From the NCBI GenBank assembly GCA_023424395.1, contig JAFADY010000043.1:1-61895 (forward strand): DNA of 61,895 bases, given 5' to 3'. The position numbers and the translations under genes were made by a program. Positions 53,223 through 61,153 of the stretch are shown piece by piece. Under the pieces are notes generated by a model. That model worked only from the letters and a program-made list of their open reading frames with translations. It was not told where the DNA came from and searched no databases. The first letter of the stretch is position 1, and the number at the start of each line of letters is the position of its first letter. The DNA comes from Bacteroidota bacterium (GTDB taxonomy: Bacteria > Bacteroidota > Bacteroidia > Bacteroidales > Dysgonomonadaceae).

Positions 53223-53254
53223 GTAACAATGGTAACACCTGTTACCATTGTTAC
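53223..53254. promoter_or_regulatory. 14-bp palindrome upstream of the primase-like gene
   Basis: GTAACAATGGTAAC (53223-53236) and GTTACCATTGTTAC (53241-53254) are perfect inverted repeats around ACCT, 10 bases after the ATPase stop. Another GTAACA occurs at 53214-53219, so the unit is repeated. It may be an operator, a replication-origin iteron or a U-less terminator. Confidence 0.6.
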
Positions 53255-53277
53255 CAACTGTTTCTAAAATAAATACT

Positions 53278-54318
53278 ATGTACAAACAACCATATTTACA
53301 GAAATACACAGGAAAGTCAAGCCGTTTCTCTTGTCCGCAATGTAAGAAGAAAGAATGCTTCACATTGTATCTCAGTGGAGATACAAATCAGGCCATACAC
53401 CCAACTGTTGGGAAATGTAATCGCGAAATAAAGTGTGGATATCATTATACTCCAAAACAATTTTTTTCCGACAATCCCACTCTGGTAAAAACAAATAAAA
53501 CCAACTTCAAAGCTATGCAAACAAAACATCAAGAACCACCTGTCAGTTTCATTCCGTGGAAATACGTAAAGGAATCAGCATCTTTCAATTCAAATTTCGT
53601 TCGGTTCCTTTGCAACCATTTCTCAAAGGAATCCATTCAAACAGCAGTTGAGGAATACGCATTAGGAGCCACCAAGAATCAAGAAGTCATCTTTTGGCAA
53701 ATGGATATAAACGGTAAATTCCGTACCGGTAAAGTTATGCAATACAACCCCGACACAGGCAAGCGCATCAAACACCAATCCGGCGCAATTAATTGGGTGC
53801 ATAACATATTAAAAAAAAGTAGTCCCGAATTTAAGGATTTCAATTTACAGCAATGTTATTTCGGTGAACACCTGTTGCGCTTATACCCCAACAAACCCAT
53901 CGCTGTTGTAGAAGCCGAGAAAACGGCCATAATTGCAAGTATGGTTTTTCCCGATTTTAATTGGCTTGCCGCAGGCAATCTCAACGGACTGAGCCTTGAA
54001 AAATCAAAAGTTTTCCAAGGAAAGAAAGTTATCCTTTATCCCGATGCCGGATGCTACACAAAGTGGAAAGAAAAAATGACACAACTTAAATCAGAAATCT
54101 ATTGCCACATCTCAATTTCCGACCTCGTGGAAAAGCACGCCACACCACAACAAATTGAAAACGGCTACGACATTGCCGATTTCATATTAGAGCAGTTACA
54201 CAAACCAAATCTTCCACAAGTCTATAACAACAATTTCAGTTCACAGTTAAATAAAATGATTGAAATAAATCCCGCTGTACTATCTCTGATAAATGTATTT
54301 GATTTGGAGGAAGTGTAA
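53278..54318 (+). CDS. Primase-like zinc-finger/toprim protein (DUF6371 type)
   Basis: A 346-aa protein from the ATG at 53278; the earlier TTG lies inside the palindrome. The N-terminus has a zinc ribbon (SCPQCKKKECF and VGKCNREIKCGYH), typical of primases. The middle has FWQMDINGKFRTGKVMQYN. The C-terminal half is toprim-like with IAVVEAEKTAIIAS (conserved glutamate) and VILYPDAGCYTKWKEK (conserved aspartate). It is part of the element's replication unit with the RepA-like ATPase. Confidence 0.82.
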   Translation: MYKQPYLQKYTGKSSRFSCPQCKKKECFTLYLSGDTNQAIHPTVGKCNREIKCGYHYTPKQFFSDNPTLVKTNKTNFKAMQTKHQEPPVSFIPWKYVKESASFNSNFVRFLCNHFSKESIQTAVEEYALGATKNQEVIFWQMDINGKFRTGKVMQYNPDTGKRIKHQSGAINWVHNILKKSSPEFKDFNLQQCYFGEHLLRLYPNKPIAVVEAEKTAIIASMVFPDFNWLAAGNLNGLSLEKSKVFQGKKVILYPDAGCYTKWKEKMTQLKSEIYCHISISDLVEKHATPQQIENGYDIADFILEQLHKPNLPQVYNNNFSSQLNKMIEINPAVLSLINVFDLEEV

Positions 54319-54369
54319 ACATCAACATCTTTTATCTATTTCAATCCACGCTCTTTACAAATGTTTTTG

Positions 54370-54377
54370 TAATTTTG
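54370..54377 (+). promoter_or_regulatory. Possible -7 element of the type III RM operon
   Basis: TAATTTTG fits TAnnTTTG, 29 bases before the mod start. No well-spaced -33 TTG was found. Confidence 0.4.
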
Positions 54378-54406
54378 AGCCAATTATCGAAAGACAAACA
54401 CACATT

Positions 54407-56029
54407 ATGCCCACACTTCATTGGATAGGAAAAGAAAAAGTAGTCAATCATCATCAAGACGTACCATTTCGTGTATTGGAACACAAGTACGGTTTTACTG
54501 CCGGTGAAGGTAAGCAAGACCAAGAAACGGAGAGCGGAAACAAAATCATTCACGGCGATAATTTAGAAGCCTTAAAAGCCCTGCTGCCCCAATACGAAGG
54601 ACGTATCAAATGTATCTACATAGACCCGCCATATAACACAGGTAATGAAAAGTGGGTATATAACGACAATGTAAACCACCCGAAAATAAAAAAATGGTTG
54701 GGCGAAGTGGTGGGCAAACAAGGCGAAGACCTTAGCAGACACGACAAATGGCTCTGTATGATGTATCCGCGACTTGTGCTTTTGCATAAACTTTTGGCTG
54801 ACGATGGCGCTATTTTTATCTCTATCGACGATAACGAACAAGCTAATCTGAAATTTATGTGTGATGAAATTTTTGGAGGGAATAATTTTGTCGCAAATCT
54901 AACTTGGTCAAATAAAGAGGGCGGAGGAAGCTCTGATAGTAAGTATTTTAGAATAAAACACGAATATATATTATGTTATGCAAAAACGTTACAATTATTA
55001 GAGATTAGAGGCGTTGAAGTGAGTAACGAAGAAAGGTATAAAGAAGCAGATGAGTATGAATCTATTAGAGGAAAATATTATCTGCAAAAGTTAGGAATGG
55101 GGTCTATTCAGTATTCAGAAGCATTAGATTATCCAATAACAACACCTGACGGTTCGTTAGTATTTCCAAAAGACAATAATAATGGGAAAAAAGCTTGTTG
55201 GAGATGGAGTAAAGACAAATACGAAAGAGGGTTGAAAAATGGATTTATAGTTATTAAAAAAGACACAAAGAAAATTTGGACGGTATATACTAAACAGTAT
55301 TTGCGTTGTGATAACGAGGGTAATATAATCCATAGGACACAACGCCCAATGGGCGTGGTGGAAACATTTTCAAGCACGCAGGCTTCAAAATTATTGAGAA
55401 ATATGAGTATTAATTTTGAGTATTCAAAACCTGTAGCATTAATTGAATATTTATTACAAAGATGTGTACAGAAAAACTCCATCGTACTCGATTCTTTTTC
55501 AGGTTCCGGCACCACTGCTCACGCGGTACTAAATGCGAATAAAGACGGTGGAAATCGTAAATTCATTCTGATTGAAATGGAAGATTACGCCGACAGTATC
55601 ACGGCTGAGCGGGTAAAACGTGTAATGCAAGGTTATGGTACAGGAAAAGATACCACCGAGGGAACAGGTGGAAGTTTCAACTATTACGAATTAGGCAAGC
55701 CTCTTTTCAAAGAAGATAAAAACCTGAACGAGGAAGTAGGAGAAGAAAAAATTAGAGAATACATCTATTTTTCCGAAACAAAACAATACTTAGACCGGGA
55801 GCAGACACCCGAACACAAATATCTGTTAGATATATACAACGATACAGGCTACTATTTCTATTACGAGAAAGATAAGCTTACCACGTTAAGCATAGAAACG
55901 CTTAACATCGTAACAGAACAAGCGGAACAGTACCTTATTTATGCCGACCGTTGTTTGTTAGACAAGGATTATATGTTGGCAAAAAACATTATTTTCAAGA
56001 AAATACCAAGAGACATCAGAAGATTTTAA
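54407..56029 (+). CDS. mod: Type III restriction-modification DNA methyltransferase (Mod)
   Basis: Adenine-N6 methyltransferase that also recognises the target for the type III complex. I chose the ATG at 54407 (MPTLHWIGKEKVVNHH), the usual start for this family, giving 540 aa. The catalytic motif DPPYNTG is at residues 73-79, and the SAM motif DSFSGSGTTAHAV follows the variable region, the beta-class order. The target-recognition region (about 165-345) is visibly more AT-rich than the conserved flanks, suggesting exchange of specificity. No simple repeat tract suggests phase variation. The res gene starts two bases after the stop. Confidence 0.94.
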   Translation: MPTLHWIGKEKVVNHHQDVPFRVLEHKYGFTAGEGKQDQETESGNKIIHGDNLEALKALLPQYEGRIKCIYIDPPYNTGNEKWVYNDNVNHPKIKKWLGEVVGKQGEDLSRHDKWLCMMYPRLVLLHKLLADDGAIFISIDDNEQANLKFMCDEIFGGNNFVANLTWSNKEGGGSSDSKYFRIKHEYILCYAKTLQLLEIRGVEVSNEERYKEADEYESIRGKYYLQKLGMGSIQYSEALDYPITTPDGSLVFPKDNNNGKKACWRWSKDKYERGLKNGFIVIKKDTKKIWTVYTKQYLRCDNEGNIIHRTQRPMGVVETFSSTQASKLLRNMSINFEYSKPVALIEYLLQRCVQKNSIVLDSFSGSGTTAHAVLNANKDGGNRKFILIEMEDYADSITAERVKRVMQGYGTGKDTTEGTGGSFNYYELGKPLFKEDKNLNEEVGEEKIREYIYFSETKQYLDREQTPEHKYLLDIYNDTGYYFYYEKDKLTTLSIETLNIVTEQAEQYLIYADRCLLDKDYMLAKNIIFKKIPRDIRRF

Positions 56030-56031
56030 CA

Positions 56032-58677
56032 ATGGAACTCAAACAATATCAGCAAGAAGTAATAAACGATTTGTCGGAATATATCCGGTTGCTCGAAGAA
56101 ACAAAACACATAAGCGTAGCTTTTTCTCGATTTTGGGAAAGCAAGGGGATATCGTTTCACAACATAGAAGATAGTTTTCTAAAACCTTATGATAACTCCA
56201 TCAAAGGAGTTCCGCGCGTAACAACCAAAGTGCCCACGGCAGGAGGTAAAACATTTATTGCTTGCAATGCGCTAAAACCTATTTTCGACAGCTATCCGCC
56301 CGAAAAGCCTAAAGTGGTAGCGTGGTTTGTTCCATCCGACACCATTCTTAAACAAACATACAAAAACCTAAGCGACCCCAATCATCCATACAGGCAAAAA
56401 ATTGATTCTCTTTTTGGTAATACTGTGAGAGTGTTGGATAAAGAAAGTTTACTTTTCGGACAAGGATTTAATCCGGTGGAAGTGCAAGAACAATTGAGTA
56501 TATTGGTGCTCAGCGTGCAGTCTTTTGCTTCCAACAACAAAGATGGTCGCCGTGTGTATCGGGAAAATGAAAACCTTGCTCAATTTCCCGAAACATACAC
56601 TTATCCCGATAAAATGATAGATGGAGCAGACGAAACAGCTTTAATACAGGTAATAGCACAATTGAATCCGGTAATCATTATTGATGAAAGCCATAATTTC
56701 GAAGCAAATCTTCGCATCGAAATGCTCAACAGTCTAAATCCGAGTTTCATTTTAGACCTCACTGCAACGCCCAGAGAAAAGAGCAATATCATTAGTTTTG
56801 TGGATGCACTGAAACTGAAAGCAGACAATATGGTGAAACTGCCCGTTATTGTTTATAACCACCAAAGTGCCAACGAGGTTATCATAAGTGCTATTCAATT
56901 ACAGAAAACATTGGAAGAAAAAGCAATAATAAATGAACAAAACGGTGGAAAATACATTCGCCCAATTGTATTATTCCAGGCAGAACCAAAAACCAATGAA
57001 GACAATGTAACATTCGACAAGATTAAAGCTCAACTTATCGAAATAGGTATTCCCGAAAATCATATTCGCATAAAAACCGCTAACAAAGACGAACTTAAAA
57101 ACGAAGATTTAATGTCGCGTGAATCCGAAGTGCGGTTTATTATAACTATTAATGCACTAAAAGAAGGTTGGGATTGTCCGTTTGCCTATGTTTTGGCAAC
57201 ATTGGCAAACAAATCTTCGAGTGTTGATGTGGAACAAATCTTAGGGCGAATATTGCGACAACCCTACACCACAAAACACAAAGTAGATTTATTAAACTAT
57301 TCTTATGTGTTCACCTCTTCCAATGAATTTCTGAAAACATTGGATAGAATTATTCTTGGCTTAAATAAAGCCGGATTTAGTTCAAAAGATTATCGCACGC
57401 CCGAGAGTCAAATTACAGATGAGGCAGAAAGCAAAAGCCCCGAAAGTTTAGAAGATTTATTTTCTCATCCAATTCAACCTGTTTTCCAAAAAAATATTCA
57501 GTCAGAAAATAATGAACCGGAAATTGACATCGAAAACATTAAAACTCTGTCCAATTCAGAGCAAAGCAGGGAAATTATAAATGAGGTTATACAATTAGCA
57601 CAAACAACAAACTCCGAATACGAGAAGAAGATTGAAGAACTAAAAAAGGACGAAAATCTAATGCCAACCGAACTTATGGACAAAATAAAAACATATCCAG
57701 TTAAGGAAATTTTCAAGACAGAAGTAAAAGGCATTAAATTGCCCTCATTTCATAAAAGAGTAGATACAGGTTCACTTTTTGAAGCGAAAGGCGAATACCT
57801 ACCTCTCACAAAAAACTTCTTGTTAGATGGGTTCGACTTAAGCAAGGAAGATCACAAGATAGATTTTACCAGAACTTCCACCGATATGTATAGTATTGAT
57901 TTAGCGGAAAGCCGAAAAGATGAATACATACCCGAATATAAAAAAGTACCCAATACGGTAAAAGAGAATTTTGTACAATACTTTACATCTTTATCTCCCG
58001 AGGGGAAAATAAACCAATTAGCTACAACGTTAGCCCGTCAGGTAAAGCGAATAGATGAAATTCCCGAGCCACAAATCATCGAGTTTATAAAACGAGCGAT
58101 AAAAGATTTGGACAGCGAAAAAATTGCTGAAATTATTCAAAACGATTACTTTTATTCAAACTTGATTAAAGATAAAATCAACTCATTAACAAACGATTAT
58201 GCGGAAAATCAATTCGGAATTCAATTAGATAAAGGCTTGGTTGTATGTAAAGAATCATTTGAATTTCCGAAAAGAATAAGTCCTAAAAACACCCATCAGG
58301 GAATAACAAAAAACTTATATGTCGAAGAAGGAGAAATGAATGATTTCGAACGCAGAGTAATTGACAAAATCGCCAATCTTGACAGCGTTGTTTTTTGGCA
58401 TAGAAACTTAGAACGCGGAAAAGGTTTTTACATAAACGGCTTTGTTAATCACTATCCCGATTTTATTGTGAAAATGAAGAACGGAAATATCATCCTTATA
58501 GAAACCAAAGGCGACGATAGAGATAATTCCGACAGCAAGCGAAAAATTCGTTTGGGCAAATTATGGGCAAGCAAAGCCGGAGATAACTATCGTTACTTTA
58601 TGGTATTCAATAATGCCAAACTCGATGGCGCAAACTCCATTGGGGAATTAGTTGATATTTTGAAGGGGATGAAGTGA
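56032..58677 (+). CDS. res: Type III restriction enzyme helicase-nuclease subunit (Res)
   Basis: ATP-dependent restriction subunit, 881 aa from the ATG at 56032. Helicase motif I is PTAGGKTF (68-75), motif II IIIDESHNF, motif III LDLTATPRE, and motif VI ILGRILRQPY. The C-terminal nuclease has the PD-(D/E)xK pattern: PDFIVKMKNGNIILIETKG. It cuts DNA when two unmethylated sites in opposed orientation are met. Full length and intact, so with mod the system should be active. Confidence 0.94.
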   Translation: MELKQYQQEVINDLSEYIRLLEETKHISVAFSRFWESKGISFHNIEDSFLKPYDNSIKGVPRVTTKVPTAGGKTFIACNALKPIFDSYPPEKPKVVAWFVPSDTILKQTYKNLSDPNHPYRQKIDSLFGNTVRVLDKESLLFGQGFNPVEVQEQLSILVLSVQSFASNNKDGRRVYRENENLAQFPETYTYPDKMIDGADETALIQVIAQLNPVIIIDESHNFEANLRIEMLNSLNPSFILDLTATPREKSNIISFVDALKLKADNMVKLPVIVYNHQSANEVIISAIQLQKTLEEKAIINEQNGGKYIRPIVLFQAEPKTNEDNVTFDKIKAQLIEIGIPENHIRIKTANKDELKNEDLMSRESEVRFIITINALKEGWDCPFAYVLATLANKSSSVDVEQILGRILRQPYTTKHKVDLLNYSYVFTSSNEFLKTLDRIILGLNKAGFSSKDYRTPESQITDEAESKSPESLEDLFSHPIQPVFQKNIQSENNEPEIDIENIKTLSNSEQSREIINEVIQLAQTTNSEYEKKIEELKKDENLMPTELMDKIKTYPVKEIFKTEVKGIKLPSFHKRVDTGSLFEAKGEYLPLTKNFLLDGFDLSKEDHKIDFTRTSTDMYSIDLAESRKDEYIPEYKKVPNTVKENFVQYFTSLSPEGKINQLATTLARQVKRIDEIPEPQIIEFIKRAIKDLDSEKIAEIIQNDYFYSNLIKDKINSLTNDYAENQFGIQLDKGLVVCKESFEFPKRISPKNTHQGITKNLYVEEGEMNDFERRVIDKIANLDSVVFWHRNLERGKGFYINGFVNHYPDFIVKMKNGNIILIETKGDDRDNSDSKRKIRLGKLWASKAGDNYRYFMVFNNAKLDGANSIGELVDILKGMK

Positions 58678-58730
58678 GCTAATTGTTAAATTCCTAATAA
58701 TTGTGACTGCATAATCCTTTTTTATCTATA

Positions 58731-58762
58731 TTTGTCAGTGATTAAAAAAAGCGTTACCTTTG
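58731..58762 (+). promoter_or_regulatory. Promoter of the HEPN-SecB-Panacea operon
   Basis: TTTG at 58731-58734, a 20-base spacer, then TACCTTTG at 58755-58762. The start would be near 58769, only a few bases before the ATG at 58773, giving a nearly leaderless message. An alternative -7, TATATTTG at 58727-58734, overlaps the -33 element and would give a longer leader. Confidence 0.65.
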
Positions 58763-58772
58763 TACCCCCGAA

Positions 58773-59186
58773 ATGAGTGAACTGCAAAACAAATCTGAAA
58801 TTAATTATGATTCAGCTGAAATTCTTCATCAAAAAGGTAATTATCCTTCAGTAGCACATTGCGCCTACTATAGCTGTTATCAACTTTTACGACACATTTG
58901 GTATAACACTTTAAATAAAACAGAATCAGATTTAAAAGTAATAATACAAAATTCACAAAGCATAAGAGCATCACAAAAAGGCACGCACGACATTCTCATT
59001 AATGAGATTGAAAAGTATATAAAATTAAACAATCCAAGTGATTTCCGTGTTATAAATGCGAATATAGGACAATTGAAAAAATTGAGACACTCAGCCGATT
59101 ATAGTGATAGCAGTTTCTTATATAATGACAGTTTAAAAGCTATTGAATTATCGGGAAATATCCGACCAGTTTTAAAAAAATACTGA
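58773..59186 (+). CDS. HEPN-domain protein
   Basis: A 137-aa all-helical protein. The first helices, NYDSAEILHQKGNYPSVAHC with AYYSCYQLLRHIWY, are typical of HEPN proteins, and LKKLRHSADYSD resembles the conserved C-terminal helix. A candidate R-x6-H RNase motif is at R65-H72 (RASQKGTH). It has its own promoter and is the first gene of a tight five-gene operon; the next gene starts two bases after its stop. It could be an RNase toxin, or a non-enzymatic scaffold; the motif placement does not settle which. Confidence 0.7.
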   Translation: MSELQNKSEINYDSAEILHQKGNYPSVAHCAYYSCYQLLRHIWYNTLNKTESDLKVIIQNSQSIRASQKGTHDILINEIEKYIKLNNPSDFRVINANIGQLKKLRHSADYSDSSFLYNDSLKAIELSGNIRPVLKKY

Positions 59187-59188
59187 AA

Positions 59189-59656
59189 ATGATCCCAAGC
59201 GATTTTATTATATCGAAATTAAAGCTATTTATAGATGAATTCCCCCAAACACGAGTTCGATATGAATATGATGATTTCTCGGATACACATTTTATCGAAG
59301 TTGTTCCTAATGAAATATATCATCTAGATCAAAACTATATTGAATGGGAAGGTAAAATATTTGATGAATTTGTTGAAATTTTTCCATATGACAATATATG
59401 TTTTCTTTCTGATGATGCAATAGTTGGTTTAGATAAGATTGATTTTGAATTAATTGGCGTTGAATTTGAGGTGCTGTATTCAACTACTCACAAAGAAGTA
59501 ACTGTCGAAAGTAATGTTGTGGAAGTAGAAGAGTTTATTTACACTCGGAACTCATTCAATTTTACTTTTCTTTCAAGTAATAACACAGATACCTATTATA
59601 ATGAAATATCTAAAAGCTATCTAGGTACAACTATTGGATATTCATCAGCAGCTTAA
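59189..59656 (+). CDS. Unknown 155-aa protein in the TAC operon
   Basis: I do not recognise the family. The protein is acidic and mostly beta by pattern (VRYEYDDFSDTHFIEVVPNE, FDEFVEIFPYDNICFLSDD), without signal peptide or membrane segments; the C-terminus is Ser/Asn/Tyr-rich. It starts two bases after the HEPN stop and ends four bases before the SecB-like start, so it is part of the same transcript. It may be the partner of the HEPN protein. This pairing is inferred from position only. Confidence 0.7.
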   Translation: MIPSDFIISKLKLFIDEFPQTRVRYEYDDFSDTHFIEVVPNEIYHLDQNYIEWEGKIFDEFVEIFPYDNICFLSDDAIVGLDKIDFELIGVEFEVLYSTTHKEVTVESNVVEVEEFIYTRNSFNFTFLSSNNTDTYYNEISKSYLGTTIGYSSAA

Positions 59657-59660
59657 TTAT

Positions 59661-60074
59661 ATGGAAGACAAAGATAACAAATTGGAATCAGGTTTCAAGA
59701 TTCATAATATTCTTTTATTGGAGAGTAATTTCAAAAGAATAGAAAATGTCGTTTTCGGAAATCCCGAGATAAAACAAGATATTCAAATAAACGGAGAAGT
59801 TACGATAAATCCAGAAAAAAACATTATTGCTGTTATACAGACTCTTCACTATTCTCAGATCTATAATGAAATTGAGCAAGTATCTGCAACCATTAAAATG
59901 GTTGGAACTTTTGAAAAGGTAGGTGAATCCATTATTGATTTAGAGCAGTTTGGCCACGTTAATGGTGCTGCTATAATTTATCCGTTTATTAGAGAACATT
60001 TATCTAATCTTTCAGCGAAAGCCGGTGTGGGGATAATCCTATTACCCCCAGTTAATTTTACAAAAAATGAATAA
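59661..60074 (+). CDS. SecB-like chaperone (TAC type)
   Basis: A 137-aa protein (start at the ATG 59661; an upstream TTG would overlap the previous gene). It aligns by eye over the whole SecB fold: GFKIHNILLLESNFKRI to the first strand, IKQDIQINGEVTI to the second, the long strand IKMVGTFEKVG, and most clearly AAIIYPFIREHLSNLSAKAG followed by LLPPVNF, which matches SecB NILFPYARE and LAPVNF. Bacteroidota generally lack a housekeeping SecB, and the gene is next to an antitoxin, so a toxin-antitoxin-chaperone role is likely, as for Rv1957 of Mycobacterium tuberculosis. Confidence 0.85.
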   Translation: MEDKDNKLESGFKIHNILLLESNFKRIENVVFGNPEIKQDIQINGEVTINPEKNIIAVIQTLHYSQIYNEIEQVSATIKMVGTFEKVGESIIDLEQFGHVNGAAIIYPFIREHLSNLSAKAGVGIILLPPVNFTKNE

Positions 60075-60122
60075 TCAGTATTAAACTCTTTGCTGATTTT
60101 CAAATCAAAGCTATTCGAAATT

Positions 60123-60689
60123 ATGGATTTAGGAGTAACTGCAAACAAAGAATTAGTTGGCAATTTAATAATTTATATTGCTCATCACTGTAAGCCTTTG
60201 TACCAAACAAAGCTCTTGAAACTGTTATATCTTATTGATGAAGAGTCAGTAAAGGAGAAAGGCACTCCAATTACTTGGCTTGATTATAATGTTTGGGAAA
60301 AGGGTCCGGTTTCTAAAGAAATTTATATATCTAAATTTGAAAATTTGAACCAATTTGACAAATTTTTCCGATACAGACAAACCGGAAGACGATCTTTTTT
60401 AATAGAGCCTATCAAGAATGTTGATTTAGATGAATTCAGTAAATCTGACATTAGAATTATTAATAAAGTATTAAACCAATATGGCTCTAAAACTTCTGAT
60501 GAACTAATTAACTACACACACAATAACAAATCTCTTTGGTATAAAGCTAAGAAAGAAAATAATATAAAATTTTCCGATGAGAATAAAACTAGTAATATTA
60601 TTATTGACTTCGATGACTTGATTGATAATGATATTAAAAGGGTGGCTTATTATACTTCACGTGAAAATTTACTCAGTCAAGTATTATGA
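60123..60689 (+). CDS. Panacea (DUF4065) antitoxin
   Basis: A 188-aa protein from the ATG at 60123. The Panacea/SocA-like core is in residues about 12-75: NLIIYIAHHCKPLYQTKLLK, LLYLIDEESVKEKGTPITWL, then DYNVWEKGPVSKEIY. The C-terminal part (about 90-188) is less conserved and may carry the toxin-binding or chaperone-dependent segment. Panacea domains are known to neutralise many unrelated toxins. The toxin candidate starts inside its stop (ATGA overlap), and the SecB-like gene ends 48 bases upstream. Confidence 0.88.
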   Translation: MDLGVTANKELVGNLIIYIAHHCKPLYQTKLLKLLYLIDEESVKEKGTPITWLDYNVWEKGPVSKEIYISKFENLNQFDKFFRYRQTGRRSFLIEPIKNVDLDEFSKSDIRIINKVLNQYGSKTSDELINYTHNNKSLWYKAKKENNIKFSDENKTSNIIIDFDDLIDNDIKRVAYYTSRENLLSQVL

Positions 60690-61153
60690 GTTTTCCTGCC
60701 GGTTCTATTATTAAAATAGAAAACTACCCTCTTCCTCAAGGCCCAAGACCAAAATATTTTATTGTTTTAGAATGTTCTAACTATGGTCTATATAATTTAT
60801 TAGGAATGACTACCACTAATAAAAGTGATTTTTATTTTACTTCTAAATCCATTTCAGTCACATACGGTTCTATCAGCTTCTCGAACGATCCTAATTTCAT
60901 TTTTTGCTTTCCACGAAATTATATTATAGGTTCAACAAATAACTTTTCATTTTGGGAAGATACTTTTATACTTTCTGAACATTGTTTTAGGGAATATAAT
61001 TGTGAAGAGATAAATAAATTTAAGCCAGAACTCTTAGATAGTTTAAAGGACAATATTTACAACGACCTTTTATATTGTCTCTACAAAAGTGATAATACCA
61101 AAGAAAAATATCGTAAAATATTGGAGCCAATCTTGACGAAAATAAATAAGTAA
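60686..61153 (+). CDS. Putative PemK/MazF-like toxin paired with Panacea
   Basis: A 155-aa protein encoded after, and overlapping by four bases, the Panacea gene, the standard place for a toxin. The N-terminus has a PemK/MazF-like SH3-barrel pattern: PAGSIIKIENYPLPQG, then RPKYFIVLEC and YNLLGMTTT, compared with GDIVLVDF...RPALVL in MazF. The C-terminal 70 residues (EDTFILSEHCFREYNCEEIN, then a helical end) are not part of MazF. Similarity is weak, so the fold is a proposal; the toxin role rests mainly on gene order. Confidence 0.6.
   Translation: MSFPAGSIIKIENYPLPQGPRPKYFIVLECSNYGLYNLLGMTTTNKSDFYFTSKSISVTYGSISFSNDPNFIFCFPRNYIIGSTNNFSFWEDTFILSEHCFREYNCEEINKFKPELLDSLKDNIYNDLLYCLYKSDNTKEKYRKILEPILTKINK

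Noticed and set aside
58773..59186. HEPN gene as HepT of an MNT/HEPN module
   Set aside because: No nucleotidyltransferase motif (GSx10DxD) in the adjacent gene, and the Rx4HxY motif of HepT is absent.
60123..60689. GepA/prophage protein of unrelated function
   Set aside because: DUF4065 proteins have been called GepA, but the four-base overlap with a small downstream gene and the SecB-like neighbour fit an antitoxin.
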